From NCBI GenBank assembly GCA_021791335.1, contig JAJYWS010000027.1, positions 1 to 52,278 on the forward strand: a DNA stretch of 52,278 nucleotides, in the 5' to 3' direction. How positions within the stretch are numbered: position 1 is the first letter of the stretch; each line of letters begins with the position of its first letter. The translations under genes were made by a program, and so were the position numbers. The notes below the pieces were generated by a model. It was not told the DNA's origin. It saw only the letters and a list, made by a program, of their open reading frames with translations, and ran no database searches. The stretch comes from Thermoplasmata archaeon (GTDB lineage Archaea > Thermoplasmatota > Thermoplasmata > Lutacidiplasmatales > UBA184). Shown in pieces: positions 24,714 through 32,705 of this stretch.

Positions 24714-25472
24714 ATGGAGATGCAACCCGGCCAGATGGCCTACGACCGGGCGATCACGGTCTTTTCGCCGGACGGACGGCTGTTCCAGGTGGAGTACGCC
24801 CGGGAAGCCGTGCGCCGGGGCGCCACCACGGCCGGCGTCGTGTACGAGGACGGGGTGGTGCTGGTCGCCGACCGGAGGATCCCCAATGCCAAGCTCGCGG
24901 AACCCGCGAGCCTCGAAAAGGTCCACTCCATCGACGAGCATGTGGGCTGCGCCACGGCAGGTCTCGTCGCCGACGCCCGGGTCCTGGTCGACTTCGCCCG
25001 GCTGCAGGCCCAGCTGAACCGGGTGACCTACGCCGAACCGATCGCGGTCGAGCTCCTGGTCCGGAAGATCTGCGACTACAAGCAGCAGTACACCCAGTAT
25101 GGCGGCGTCCGCCCCTTCGGCACGGCCCTCCTGGTCGGAGGCTACGACGATTCGGGGGTCCACCTCTTCGAGACCGAGCCGTCGGGCTCGCTCAACAGCT
25201 TCAAGGCGACCTCGACCGGGGGCAACAAGGGCCCGGTCATGGAACTGCTGGAGCAGAAGTACAAGGAGGGCCTCGACCGGGACGCCGGGATCCTCCTCGC
25301 GCTCGAGGGGCTCCGGGCCGGCCTCGAGGACGCCTCCACCCTTTCCCAGGCCGAGGTCTGCACCATCGACCGCGGGGCGGGCGGACTGCGCCGCCTGGTG
25401 GCCGAGGAGACCCAGAAGTACGTCGCCCGGCTGCCGTCGGCCGGTGGCCCGGCCCGGAGCTCCCGCTCGTAG
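24714..25472 (+). CDS. psmA: 20S proteasome alpha subunit
   Basis: Forms the outer heptameric rings of the archaeal 20S proteasome and gates substrate entry. The N-terminus has the gate segment and helix H0 region (MAYDRAITVFSPDGRLFQVEYA), and RPFGTALLVGGYD is typical of alpha subunits. There is no catalytic N-terminal Thr or propeptide, as expected. Length is 252 aa. I chose ATG 24714 over the ORF-track GTG 24690 because it fits the family N-terminus and the TATA box spacing. It heads the proteasome/exosome superoperon; SBDS follows after 28 nt. The beta subunit gene is not in the window. Confidence 0.96.
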   Translation: MEMQPGQMAYDRAITVFSPDGRLFQVEYAREAVRRGATTAGVVYEDGVVLVADRRIPNAKLAEPASLEKVHSIDEHVGCATAGLVADARVLVDFARLQAQLNRVTYAEPIAVELLVRKICDYKQQYTQYGGVRPFGTALLVGGYDDSGVHLFETEPSGSLNSFKATSTGGNKGPVMELLEQKYKEGLDRDAGILLALEGLRAGLEDASTLSQAEVCTIDRGAGGLRRLVAEETQKYVARLPSAGGPARSSRS

Positions 25473-25489
25473 AGGGGCGGACCGACCTC

Positions 25490-25495
25490 GGAGGG
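25490..25495 (+). promoter_or_regulatory. Ribosome binding site of SBDS
   Basis: GGAGGG lies 5 nt before ATG 25501 and supports that start over the ORF-track one at 25099, which is inside psmA. Confidence 0.6.
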
Positions 25496-25500
25496 TTCCG

Positions 25501-26196
25501 ATGGTCAAGGTCGACGACGCGGTGATCGCCCGGTGGGAGACCGGGGGCTCCCGATTCGAGGTGCTCGTCGACCCGGCGGCGGTCCAGGCGATCAAGGACG
25601 GCCAGTCGGTCGACCTCTCCGACAAGCTGGCGCTCGAGCAGATCTTCAAGGATGCCCGCAAGGGGGAGAAGGTCTCCGACGAACACCTCCAACGGACGTT
25701 CCATACCCTCAACCTGGCCGAGATCGCGACCCAGATCATCCAGAAGGGGGATGTCCAGGTCACGACCGAGCAGCGGCACCAGCTCCAGGCCGTCAAGCTC
25801 CGCCAGATCGTGACCACCATCGCCCGCAACGCGATGAACCCCCAGACGGGAGCGCCCCACCCAGCGGCCCGGATCGAGGCGGCGATGGCGGAGGCCAAGT
25901 TCCACGTCGACCCCTTCAAGCCGGTCGACCAGCAGGTCCAGGAGGTGCTCGCGAAGCTTCGGCCGATCCTGCCGATCCGGTTCGACACGGTCCGGGTCAA
26001 GATCCACCTGCGCGCCCAGGATTACCCTCGCACGATCGGGGATCTCAAGGCCCAGGGTAAACTCCTCGAAGAGAACTGGCTCGCCGACGGGTCGTGGAGC
26101 GGGATCCTGGAGATCCCCGCGGGAGTCCAGAGCGACCTCTACGCGCGGCTCAATGCCCGCACCAAGGGCACCGCCGAGACCGCTTTAGTTAAATAG
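25501..26196 (+). CDS. Ribosome maturation protein SBDS homologue
   Basis: SBDS acts with an EF-2-like GTPase in late 60S/50S maturation and anti-association factor release. The 231-aa protein has the three-domain layout: an N-terminal FYSH domain containing ARWETGGSRFEVLVDP, a helical middle domain (QRHQLQAVKLRQIVTTIARNA), and a ferredoxin-like C-terminal domain. Archaeal SBDS is typically found between psmA and rrp4, as here. The start follows a good Shine-Dalgarno sequence. Its last codons and TAG stop lie in an AT-rich box that probably drives rrp4. Confidence 0.95.
   Translation: MVKVDDAVIARWETGGSRFEVLVDPAAVQAIKDGQSVDLSDKLALEQIFKDARKGEKVSDEHLQRTFHTLNLAEIATQIIQKGDVQVTTEQRHQLQAVKLRQIVTTIARNAMNPQTGAPHPAARIEAAMAEAKFHVDPFKPVDQQVQEVLAKLRPILPIRFDTVRVKIHLRAQDYPRTIGDLKAQGKLLEENWLADGSWSGILEIPAGVQSDLYARLNARTKGTAETALVK
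26184..26196 (+). promoter_or_regulatory. Internal TATA-like box before rrp4
   Basis: TTTAGTTAAATAG overlaps the SBDS stop codon and lies about 43 nt before ATG 26233. It probably gives the exosome genes a second transcription start, with a leader of about 17 nt. Confidence 0.5.
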
Positions 26197-26232
26197 CGTA
26201 CCCCTGTCCGAAGTCCCGGTGCAGAAGGAACA

Positions 26233-27054
26233 ATGGGCAGAAGTCATCGACCCCATCGTCGGGGCGGTCGCCGCGACGAATCCTCCCCGGAGTCCGGGGA
26301 GAGGGTCCTAGTCCTCCCGGGGGATCAGGTCGCCGGCGCCGGCTGGAAGCCGGGGCGGGGCACCTACCGAGTCGGCGAACGGATCTTCGCGAGCGTGCTC
26401 GGCCTCTACCAGCCCCGGCCTCCCCTCGCCCAGGTGGTACCGCTCAACGGTCGGTACATCCCCAAGGAGGGCGACGAGGTCATCGGTACGGTCGTGGACG
26501 TCCAGGGGACCTTCTGGCTGCTCAATATCGGCGCCCCCCGCTGGGCGCCCCTGCATATGACCGGGACCCCCTGGTCGATCGAGATCGGCGAGACCCAGAA
26601 CTACCTCCGGGTCGGCGATGCGGTCCTGGTCCGGGTCGAGAGCCTCGAGGCGACCGGCCGGATCGGCGTCACGATGCTCGGGGACGGCCTGGGCAAGCTG
26701 GAGGGGGGCATGATCATCACGGTGAGCCCCGCCAAGATCCCCCGGGTCATCGGCCGCGGCGCCTCGATGATCCAGACGATCACCCGCCTCACCGGGGCCC
26801 GGGTCGCGGTCGGCCGCAACGGCCGGATCTGGATCGACGGCGCCCCCGAGGCCATCCAACGGGTCGCGGAGTCGCTCCGGCTGATCGACGACGAAGGGCA
26901 CCGGCCCGGCCTGACCGAGCGGGTGGAAAGCTACCTCGCGGCCACCGCCTCGTCGGCCGACCTCCTCATGCGCTCGGCGCCCCGCTCGCTGGTCGACGCG
27001 GCTCCCGAACGCGAGGGACCGGAGCCGGACGGGCCGGGGCCCGACGAGCTGTAG
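26233..27054 (+). CDS. rrp4: Exosome RNA-binding subunit Rrp4
   Basis: Cap subunit that feeds RNA into the archaeal exosome's Rrp41/Rrp42 ring. Order of parts in the 273 aa: a basic tail, an N-terminal domain (VLPGDQVAGAG), an S1 domain (EGDEVIGTVVDVQGTFWLLNI), and a KH domain with KIPRVIGRGASMIQTITRLTG, followed by an acidic Glu/Pro-rich tail of about 35 residues. It precedes rrp41 by 33 nt. The conserved gene order confirms the assignment. Confidence 0.96.
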   Translation: MGRSHRPHRRGGRRDESSPESGERVLVLPGDQVAGAGWKPGRGTYRVGERIFASVLGLYQPRPPLAQVVPLNGRYIPKEGDEVIGTVVDVQGTFWLLNIGAPRWAPLHMTGTPWSIEIGETQNYLRVGDAVLVRVESLEATGRIGVTMLGDGLGKLEGGMIITVSPAKIPRVIGRGASMIQTITRLTGARVAVGRNGRIWIDGAPEAIQRVAESLRLIDDEGHRPGLTERVESYLAATASSADLLMRSAPRSLVDAAPEREGPEPDGPGPDEL

Positions 27055-27074
27055 TCCATCCATCCAAACCAGTC

Positions 27075-27081
27075 CAAGGAG
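27075..27081 (+). promoter_or_regulatory. Ribosome binding site of rrp41
   Basis: CAAGGAG lies 6 nt before ATG 27088. It is the clearest Shine-Dalgarno sequence in this operon and fixes the start. Confidence 0.65.
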
Positions 27082-27087
27082 AAAACC

Positions 27088-27837
27088 ATGGGAAGTGTAG
27101 GAGCGAAAGATGTCCCCATCCTGATGACGCCGGACGGACGACGGATCGACGGCCGCCGGTGGGACGAACTGAGACCCATCCATATCGTCGCCGGTCCGCT
27201 GCGCCAGGCCGACGGTTCGGCGTTCGTCGAGTGGGGGGCCAACAAGGTCATGGCGGCCGTCTACGGCCCGCGGGAGGTCCACCCCCGCCACCTCCAGGAG
27301 AACCACCGGGCCATCGTCCAGTGCCGCTACAACATGGCGGCCTTCTCGGTCGATGAGCGCAAGCGCCCCGGGCTGGACCGGCGCTCCCAGGAGATCTCCA
27401 AGGTCATCGCCGAGGCGTTCGACTCGGTGGTCTTCGCCGAGGAGTTCCCCCGGACCAGCATCGATGTCTACATCGAGGTGCTTCAGGCGAACGCCGGGAC
27501 CCGGTGCGCCGGGGTCGTCGCGGCGTCGGTGGCGCTTGCGGACGCCGGCATCCCGATGGTCGACCTCCTGCCGGCGGTCGCCGTCGGCAAGGTCGCCGGC
27601 GAGATCGTCCTGGACCTCAAGAAGGAGGAGGACAACTTCGGGGAGGCCGATCTGCCCATGGCGATGGTCCCCCAATCCGGCCGGATGGTGCTCCTCCAGA
27701 TGGAAGGTCACATGACGAGGGACGAGCTCTCCAAGGCCCTGGACCTCGGCGTCAAGGGCTGCCGGGACGTCCACGAGAAGATGAAGGAGGCGCTGCGGAC
27801 GCGCTACACCACCACCGATGCGGGGGCCGAGGCATGA
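27088..27837 (+). CDS. rrp41: Exosome catalytic subunit Rrp41
   Basis: RNase PH-fold phosphorolytic 3'-5' exoribonuclease, the active subunit of the exosome ring, 249 aa. Features: RRIDGRRWDELRPI at the N-terminus, phosphate/RNA-binding arginines in RCRYNMAAFS-type and RRSQEIS segments, RTSIDVYIEVLQANAGTRCAG, and an acidic active-site strand VLDLKKEEDNFGEADLP. Its TGA stop overlaps rrp42's ATG (ATGA), which should favour equal synthesis of the two ring subunits. Confidence 0.96.
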   Translation: MGSVGAKDVPILMTPDGRRIDGRRWDELRPIHIVAGPLRQADGSAFVEWGANKVMAAVYGPREVHPRHLQENHRAIVQCRYNMAAFSVDERKRPGLDRRSQEISKVIAEAFDSVVFAEEFPRTSIDVYIEVLQANAGTRCAGVVAASVALADAGIPMVDLLPAVAVGKVAGEIVLDLKKEEDNFGEADLPMAMVPQSGRMVLLQMEGHMTRDELSKALDLGVKGCRDVHEKMKEALRTRYTTTDAGAEA

Positions 27838-28622
27838 GCGGCGAAGTGTCGGCCGAGATCCTGACCACCCATCTCCTCGACCTCGCGTCGAAGGGCAAGC
27901 GGCTCGACGGCCGGGGCCTCGACGAATACCGCCCGATCCGCATCGAGCCCGGGTTCGCCGCGAACGCGGACGGCTCGGCCTTCGTGCACCTCGGGGACAC
28001 GAAGGTGCTCTGCGGGGTCAAGCTCGAACTGGGCAAGCCGTTCCCCGATACGCCGAATGCGGGGGTCCTCACCACCAACGCCGAGCTGATCCCGCTCTCC
28101 TCCCCGGTCTTCGAGCCGGGTCCTCCGACGACCACCGCGATCGAGACCTCGCGGGTGGTCGACCGGGCGATCCGGGCCGCCGAGACGATCGACCTCACTC
28201 GGCTCTGCGTGACGCCCGGCGAGAAGAGCTGGGTCTGCTATGTGGATGTCCATGTGCTCGACCACTCCGGCAACCTGATCGACGCCGCGCTCCTCTCGGC
28301 GGTCGCCGCCCTCAGCCATGCGACCCTGCCCCGGAAGCGGTTCGGGGTCGCGGAGACCGACACCCCCCTCGAGGTCGTCCACCGGCCGATCGAGTGCACC
28401 TTCGTCCGCCTCGGGGACGCGATCCTGGTCGACCCCACCTTTGACGAGGAGAAGGCCGCCCAGGGTCGGATCACCGTGGCGACGGACGAGACCGGCCGGA
28501 TCGTCGCGATGCAGAAGGGCCTGGTCGGCGCCTTCTCTCCCGAAGACATTAAAGAGGTCGTCGAGCGTGCCTTCCAGCACGGCGACCGGATGCGGGCGCT
28601 GGCCCAAGGAGAGCGGCGATGA
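27834..28622 (+). CDS. rrp42: Exosome ring subunit Rrp42 (non-catalytic)
   Basis: RNase PH-fold partner that alternates with Rrp41 in the hexameric ring, 262 aa. It has KRLDGRGLDEYRPIRIEPG, a GDTKVLCGVKLELG strand, and KSWVCYVDVHVLDHSGNLIDAA, but not the Rrp41 acidic active-site pattern; it contributes to RNA binding and ring assembly. ATG 27834 overlaps the rrp41 stop; the ORF track starts upstream in the wrong frame of rrp41. Its own stop overlaps rpl37ae (ATGA). Confidence 0.96.
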   Translation: MSGEVSAEILTTHLLDLASKGKRLDGRGLDEYRPIRIEPGFAANADGSAFVHLGDTKVLCGVKLELGKPFPDTPNAGVLTTNAELIPLSSPVFEPGPPTTTAIETSRVVDRAIRAAETIDLTRLCVTPGEKSWVCYVDVHVLDHSGNLIDAALLSAVAALSHATLPRKRFGVAETDTPLEVVHRPIECTFVRLGDAILVDPTFDEEKAAQGRITVATDETGRIVAMQKGLVGAFSPEDIKEVVERAFQHGDRMRALAQGERR

Positions 28623-28897
28623 GTCAGCGGACGAAGAAGATCGGGTCGACCGGCTGGATGGGGGCCCGCTACGGGCTGAGGATCCGGCGGCGCGTCGGGG
28701 AGCTGGACCGGGCCCGGTCGGTCGACGCCGCCTGCCCCCGGTGCTCCACCGTGACCGTCCGACGCGTTTCGAGCGGGGTCTTCGAGTGCCGACGCTGCCA
28801 GACCCAGTTCGCCTCGGGCGCCTACCTGTTCACCCCGGCGCCGCCGATTGCCCGGAGCGAGGACGTGACCTCCGCGAAGTCCGGCGGCAAGGCTTAA
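28619..28897 (+). CDS. rpl37ae: 50S ribosomal protein L37Ae
   Basis: Zinc-ribbon protein of the archaeal large subunit, 92 aa. The N-terminal KKIGSTGWMGARYGLRIRRRV is the family start. The CPRC and CRRC pairs form the zinc site. The tail beyond about residue 75 is variable. It is coupled to rrp42 by ATGA, and its TAA stop sits inside the TATA-like box for rpo12. Confidence 0.95.
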   Translation: MSQRTKKIGSTGWMGARYGLRIRRRVGELDRARSVDAACPRCSTVTVRRVSSGVFECRRCQTQFASGAYLFTPAPPIARSEDVTSAKSGGKA

Positions 28898-28899
28898 GG
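28892..28899 (+). promoter_or_regulatory. TATA-like box of rpo12, overlapping the rpl37ae stop
   Basis: GCTTAAGG includes the TAA stop of rpl37ae and is centred about 27 nt before ATG 28923, suggesting a separate leaderless start for rpo12. Confidence 0.45.
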
Positions 28900-28922
28900 G
28901 GACCGCGGAGCCCTTCGACGCC

Positions 28923-29057
28923 ATGTTCCGGTGCATCCGTTGCGGGGAGGCGCTGCCCTCCGACTCCAATCTCTTCGGGGTCCGCTGCGACAACTGCGGC
29001 GGGAAGATCTTCACGAAGGAACACCCCAACGTGAAGAAGGTCCTCAAGGCCCGGTGA
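28923..29057 (+). CDS. rpo12: DNA-directed RNA polymerase subunit Rpo12 (subunit P)
   Basis: 44-aa zinc-ribbon subunit of archaeal RNA polymerase, too short for the ORF track. I translated it directly: MFRCIRCGEALPSDSNLFG, then a second pair in VRCDNCGGKIF, ending KKVLKAR before TGA. CxxC...CxxC matches Rpo12/Rpb12. Its place after rpl37ae is the conserved archaeal order. Prefoldin beta and Pcc1, which often follow in other archaea, are absent here; radB follows instead. Confidence 0.93.
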   Translation: MFRCIRCGEALPSDSNLFGVRCDNCGGKIFTKEHPNVKKVLKAR

Positions 29058-29089
29058 TCGGGCCCGGCACCGCCCAGCCCCGGGCGAGC

Positions 29090-29097
29090 CGTTAAAC
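29090..29097 (+). promoter_or_regulatory. TATA-like box of radB
   Basis: CGTTAAAC is centred about 26 nt before ATG 29120, giving a leaderless radB transcript separate from the exosome operon. Confidence 0.5.
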
Positions 29098-29119
29098 CCC
29101 GACGCTCGGTTCCGGCCCC

Positions 29120-29803
29120 ATGGTCCCGACCGTGCGGCCGTGGGGGGTGGCGAGCCTGGACCGGTTGCTGGGCGGCGGCCTCGAGACCGACTGCCTCACC
29201 GAACTCTACGGGGAGGGGGGCAGTGGGAAGACGATCCTCTGCCTGCAGGCGACGCTCCAGGCGACCCGGGACGACGCCTGGGTGATCTACGTCGATGCCG
29301 AGGGGGTGAGCCCGAACCGGATCGCCCAGATCTCGGGCGACCGGCTGACCCAGGTGCTCGAGCATCTGCTGCTGTCGACCCCCCGGAGCCTCGACGAGCA
29401 CACCCGCGCGGTCCGGGCCGCGGCGGCCCTTGCCCGGGACGGGCGGCGTCGGGTCGGCCTCGTGGTCGTGGATTCGGTCACCTACTTCTACCGGCTCGCC
29501 CTGTCGGGCGATACCGAGGACGCCGCCCGCCAGTCCCTGGCCGTCGAGATCGCCGACCTGGTCTCGGTGGCCCTCCAGCAGGGGATCCCCGTCGTGGTGA
29601 CCAACCAGGTCTGGCGGAACCCCCGCGACGGTGGCCTGGAACCGCTCGGGGGAAGCTTCCTCCAGCACGCCGCGAAGACGATCCTGCGGCTCGACCGCGG
29701 GGACGGAGCCTATCGGCGCGCGGTCCTGATGAAGCACCGCTCCCGCCCCGAAGGGGCGGCCGAGTTCCGCATCACCACGACCGGGGTCGAGAGCCTCGGT
29801 TGA
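29120..29803 (+). CDS. radB: DNA repair and recombination protein RadB
   Basis: Euryarchaeal RecA/RadA paralogue that assists RadA in recombination. At 227 aa it is just the ATPase core, lacking the N-terminal helix-hairpin-helix domain of RadA, as RadB should. Walker A is YGEGGSGKTILC, Walker B VGLVVVDSVT, and VTNQVWRN corresponds to the L2-side motif. The leaderless start fits the box upstream. RadB is a useful marker that the organism is a euryarchaeon. Confidence 0.93.
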   Translation: MVPTVRPWGVASLDRLLGGGLETDCLTELYGEGGSGKTILCLQATLQATRDDAWVIYVDAEGVSPNRIAQISGDRLTQVLEHLLLSTPRSLDEHTRAVRAAAALARDGRRRVGLVVVDSVTYFYRLALSGDTEDAARQSLAVEIADLVSVALQQGIPVVVTNQVWRNPRDGGLEPLGGSFLQHAAKTILRLDRGDGAYRRAVLMKHRSRPEGAAEFRITTTGVESLG

Positions 29804-29807
29804 AACC

Positions 29808-29817
29808 GAGATAAGCC
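29808..29817 (+). promoter_or_regulatory. TATA-like box of ogt
   Basis: GAGATAAGCC is centred about 25 nt before GTG 29838, and only about 13 nt before GTG 29826. This decides the start of ogt in favour of 29838. Confidence 0.45.
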
Positions 29818-29837
29818 TACGCGCGGTGGAGCCCGGC

Positions 29838-30455
29838 GTGTCCGACGAACGGCTCGAGGTGGCGGATGTGCCCACCCCGATCGGGGCGTTCCGGATCGTC
29901 TACCGGGGCCGGGAGGTGTTCGTGGTCGACCTGGTCGAGCGGGGGAGCCCCCAGTCCGGCGCCCCGGTCGAGGCGGTCCGGCGTCGGCCACCGTTCGCCC
30001 CGGGAAGCCCCCCCCGGCAGCTCGCCGAGTACTTCCGCGCGGAGCGGGACCGCTTCGACCTCGAGCCGAAGCCGTCCTCGGCGTCCGACTTCGACCAGAA
30101 GGTGTGGGCCCGGCTCCGGGGGGTGCCCCTCGGCTCGACGATCACCTACGGGGAACTCGCCCGCCAGGCGGGCTTTTCCGGATCGGCGCGGGCGGTCGGC
30201 GGATCGATGCACCGCAACCCCATCCCGATCGTCATCCCCTGCCACCGGGTGGTCGGGCAGGACGGATCGGTCACCGGCTACGGATTGGGGCGATGGCGCA
30301 AACGCTGGCTCCTCGAGCGCGAAGGGGCCTGGCCGCTGCGGGCCCGATCGGCCGAGGGGCCGAGAGGCGGATCCCAACGGACGCTGGACGACGCCTTCCG
30401 GTGGCGGCGTCGGAGCCGGGCCAAGACCCCCCGGCCGACGCCGGCCGCCGCGTGA
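29838..30455 (+). CDS. ogt: Methylated-DNA-[protein]-cysteine S-methyltransferase
   Basis: Suicide repair protein that takes alkyl groups from O6-alkylguanine onto its own cysteine. The active-site motif IPCHRVVG and the following GYGLGRWRKRWLLEREGA are intact, and ITYGELARQAG with RAVGGSMHRNP forms the DNA-binding helix-turn-helix and arginine finger region. I prefer GTG 29838 (MSDERLEVAD) to GTG 29826 on promoter spacing. A basic tail of about 35 residues after the domain is unusual. It ends 30 nt from the convergent EF-2 gene. Confidence 0.93.
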   Translation: MSDERLEVADVPTPIGAFRIVYRGREVFVVDLVERGSPQSGAPVEAVRRRPPFAPGSPPRQLAEYFRAERDRFDLEPKPSSASDFDQKVWARLRGVPLGSTITYGELARQAGFSGSARAVGGSMHRNPIPIVIPCHRVVGQDGSVTGYGLGRWRKRWLLEREGAWPLRARSAEGPRGGSQRTLDDAFRWRRRSRAKTPRPTPAAA

Positions 30456-30485
30456 ACGCTTTCGGGGCTGGGCCCCGTCCGCCGC

Positions 30486-32687
30486 TCACCCGGAGTAGTA
30501 GGCCGCGTCGTACGGCTCGGGCTTGAGCCCCCGCCGCTGGCGGACCTGGGCGACCACGCCGCTCTGCATCTCCGTCGGGACCGGCTCGAAGCCCATCGAC
30601 TCGGTCGACCAGAGGACCTTGCCCGCGGTCGCGCTGCGGATGTCCGAGGCGAACCCGAACATCTCGGCCACGGGGATCTTCGCGACGACCGTCTGGAGGT
30701 CCCCGACGTTGGTCATGTCGAGGATCTCCCCGCGCCGCCGCTGGAGTTCCCGGGTGGCCCCCGAAAGGACGTCCTGGGGCACATTGACCGTGACCTTCTG
30801 GAACGGTTCGAGCAGGATCCGGCCCGCGAGGACCATCGCCCCGTAGACCCCCGACCGGGCGGCCGGGATCGTCTGGGCGGGGCCCCGGTGGATCGAATCC
30901 TCGTGGAGCTTCGCATCGACCAGGCGCGCCTTGAGGCCGTAGACCTTCTCGTTGGCGAGCGGGCCCCGGTTCATCGCCTCCTTGAAGGCATCGATGATGA
31001 GCTCCATGGTCTCGTTGAGGTACTGGATCCCCTTCGTGACATCGAAGAGGATGTTGGTCCCCTCGACCGCCACGAGGCCCCGACCCTCGTCGCGCTCGAT
31101 CCCGAGGGTCTCGAACTTGGTGACCAGCGCCTTGAGATCCTTGAACGACTTGCCCTGGGGGATCTCGCCGTCCTTGATCGCCTGGATGACCGGTTCGGGC
31201 AGGGGCTCGACCTCGAAGTAGAACTTGTTGTGCTTGTTCGGGGACTTCCCCTCGAACGGACCGCCCGGTCCCTTGACCGACTCCCGGTAGACGACGATCG
31301 GCTTCGATCCTTGGATCTCGACCTTGTAGTCGTTCTGGATGCGGTACTGGGTGATCTCGAGGTGGAGTTCGCCCATCCCCGAGAGGAGATGCTCCCCGGT
31401 CTCGGGGTTGATCTCGACCTTCAGGCTGGCGTCCTCCTTGGCGATCTTGCGCATCGTCTCGATGAGCTTCGGCAGATCGCCCATGTGCTTCGGTTCGATC
31501 GCCACCGTCACGACCGGCTCCGAGACGTGCCGGATCTCCTCGAACGGGGTCATGTCGGGCGTCGTGCCCATCGTCGTCCCCGCGTAGGCGTCGCTGAGCC
31601 CGATGACGGCGGCGATGTTGCCCGCGGTCACCTCGTCGACCATGAGCCGCTCGGGACCCATGAAGAGCGAGACGTGCTGGACCCGGTTCTTGACCTTCGA
31701 CCCGGCGAGGGAGAGCTCCATCCCCTTCGCGATGCGGCCCGAGAAGAGCCGTCCGGTCGCGATCTCCCCGGCGCTGGGGTCCATCGTGATGTCGGTGACC
31801 ATGAAGGAGGTGGGCCCGCTCGCGTCGGTGTTGAGCATCGCCTGGCCGATCGGGGAGCCGACATCCCCGCGCCAGATGTTCGGGATCCGGTACTTCTGGG
31901 CGACGTGGGGGCTCGGCAGGTGCCGGACGACCATGTCGAAGACCACGTCGTTGATCTTGGCCCGCTGGGCGATCTCCTTGGTCCGCCCGGTCGATACGTA
32001 TTCGATGATGTCCGGAAACTTGACGCCGGTCTTGAGCATGTACGGGACGCTGATCGCCCAGTTGTCGTAGCCGGAGCCGAAGGCGACCGACCCGTCCCGG
32101 GGGTCCACGCTCCACTCGTCCACGAACTCGTCGGGCGCCATCCGCCGGATGAGCTCGTTGACCTCGGAGATGATGGTGGTGAACCTCTTCTGGAGGGCGT
32201 CGGCGGTGAGCTGCAGCTCCTTGATGGCCCGGTCGACCTTGTTGATGAAGAGGACCGGCTTGACCTTCTCCCGGAGCGCCTGCCTCAGCACGGTCTCGGT
32301 CTGGGCCATGACCCCCTCGACCGCGCAGACGACCACGATGGCGCCGTCGACCGCCCGCATCGCGCGGGTGACGTCGCCCCCGAAGTCGACGTGGCCCGGG
32401 GTGTCGATGAGGTTGATCAGGTACTGTTCGTTGTTGAACTCGTGGACGATCGTCACATCCGCGTTGTTGATCGTCAGCAGGCGGGCCTGCTCCTGCTCGT
32501 CGAAGTTCAGGTAGAGCTGCTTGCCCGCGAGGTCGTTCGAGATCATGCCCGCCGCGGCCAGCAGGTTGTCGCTCAGGGTCGTCTTGCCGTGGTGGATGTG
32601 GGCCACGATCCCGATGTTCCGGATCCGGTCCACATTGTGCATCATCTCGGGGATGGCCTTCGCCAGCTCGCTTCGGATATGGGTCAT
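30486..32687 (-). CDS. fusA: Translation elongation factor aEF-2
   Basis: Ribosomal translocase GTPase, 733 aa, full length with five domains. G1 reads AHIHHGKTTLSD, where AHIDHGKT is usual; G3 is DTPGHVDF and G4 is NKVD. The diphthamide loop near the C-terminus, LHEDSIHRGPAQ, keeps the modifiable His. It is third in S12-S7-EF-2, 18 nt after S7, with a GAGGAG ribosome binding site. The Asp-to-His change in G1 is read from a clear CAC codon; its effect is unknown. Confidence 0.97.
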   Translation of the reverse strand: MTHIRSELAKAIPEMMHNVDRIRNIGIVAHIHHGKTTLSDNLLAAAGMISNDLAGKQLYLNFDEQEQARLLTINNADVTIVHEFNNEQYLINLIDTPGHVDFGGDVTRAMRAVDGAIVVVCAVEGVMAQTETVLRQALREKVKPVLFINKVDRAIKELQLTADALQKRFTTIISEVNELIRRMAPDEFVDEWSVDPRDGSVAFGSGYDNWAISVPYMLKTGVKFPDIIEYVSTGRTKEIAQRAKINDVVFDMVVRHLPSPHVAQKYRIPNIWRGDVGSPIGQAMLNTDASGPTSFMVTDITMDPSAGEIATGRLFSGRIAKGMELSLAGSKVKNRVQHVSLFMGPERLMVDEVTAGNIAAVIGLSDAYAGTTMGTTPDMTPFEEIRHVSEPVVTVAIEPKHMGDLPKLIETMRKIAKEDASLKVEINPETGEHLLSGMGELHLEITQYRIQNDYKVEIQGSKPIVVYRESVKGPGGPFEGKSPNKHNKFYFEVEPLPEPVIQAIKDGEIPQGKSFKDLKALVTKFETLGIERDEGRGLVAVEGTNILFDVTKGIQYLNETMELIIDAFKEAMNRGPLANEKVYGLKARLVDAKLHEDSIHRGPAQTIPAARSGVYGAMVLAGRILLEPFQKVTVNVPQDVLSGATRELQRRRGEILDMTNVGDLQTVVAKIPVAEMFGFASDIRSATAGKVLWSTESMGFEPVPTEMQSGVVAQVRQRRGLKPEPYDAAYYSG

Positions 32688-32694
32688 GGAACGT

Positions 32695-32700
32695 CTCCTC
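32695..32700 (-). promoter_or_regulatory. Ribosome binding site of EF-2
   Basis: GAGGAG on the minus strand, 7 nt before ATG 32687, supports that start. Confidence 0.55.
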
Positions 32701-32705
32701 GGGAC

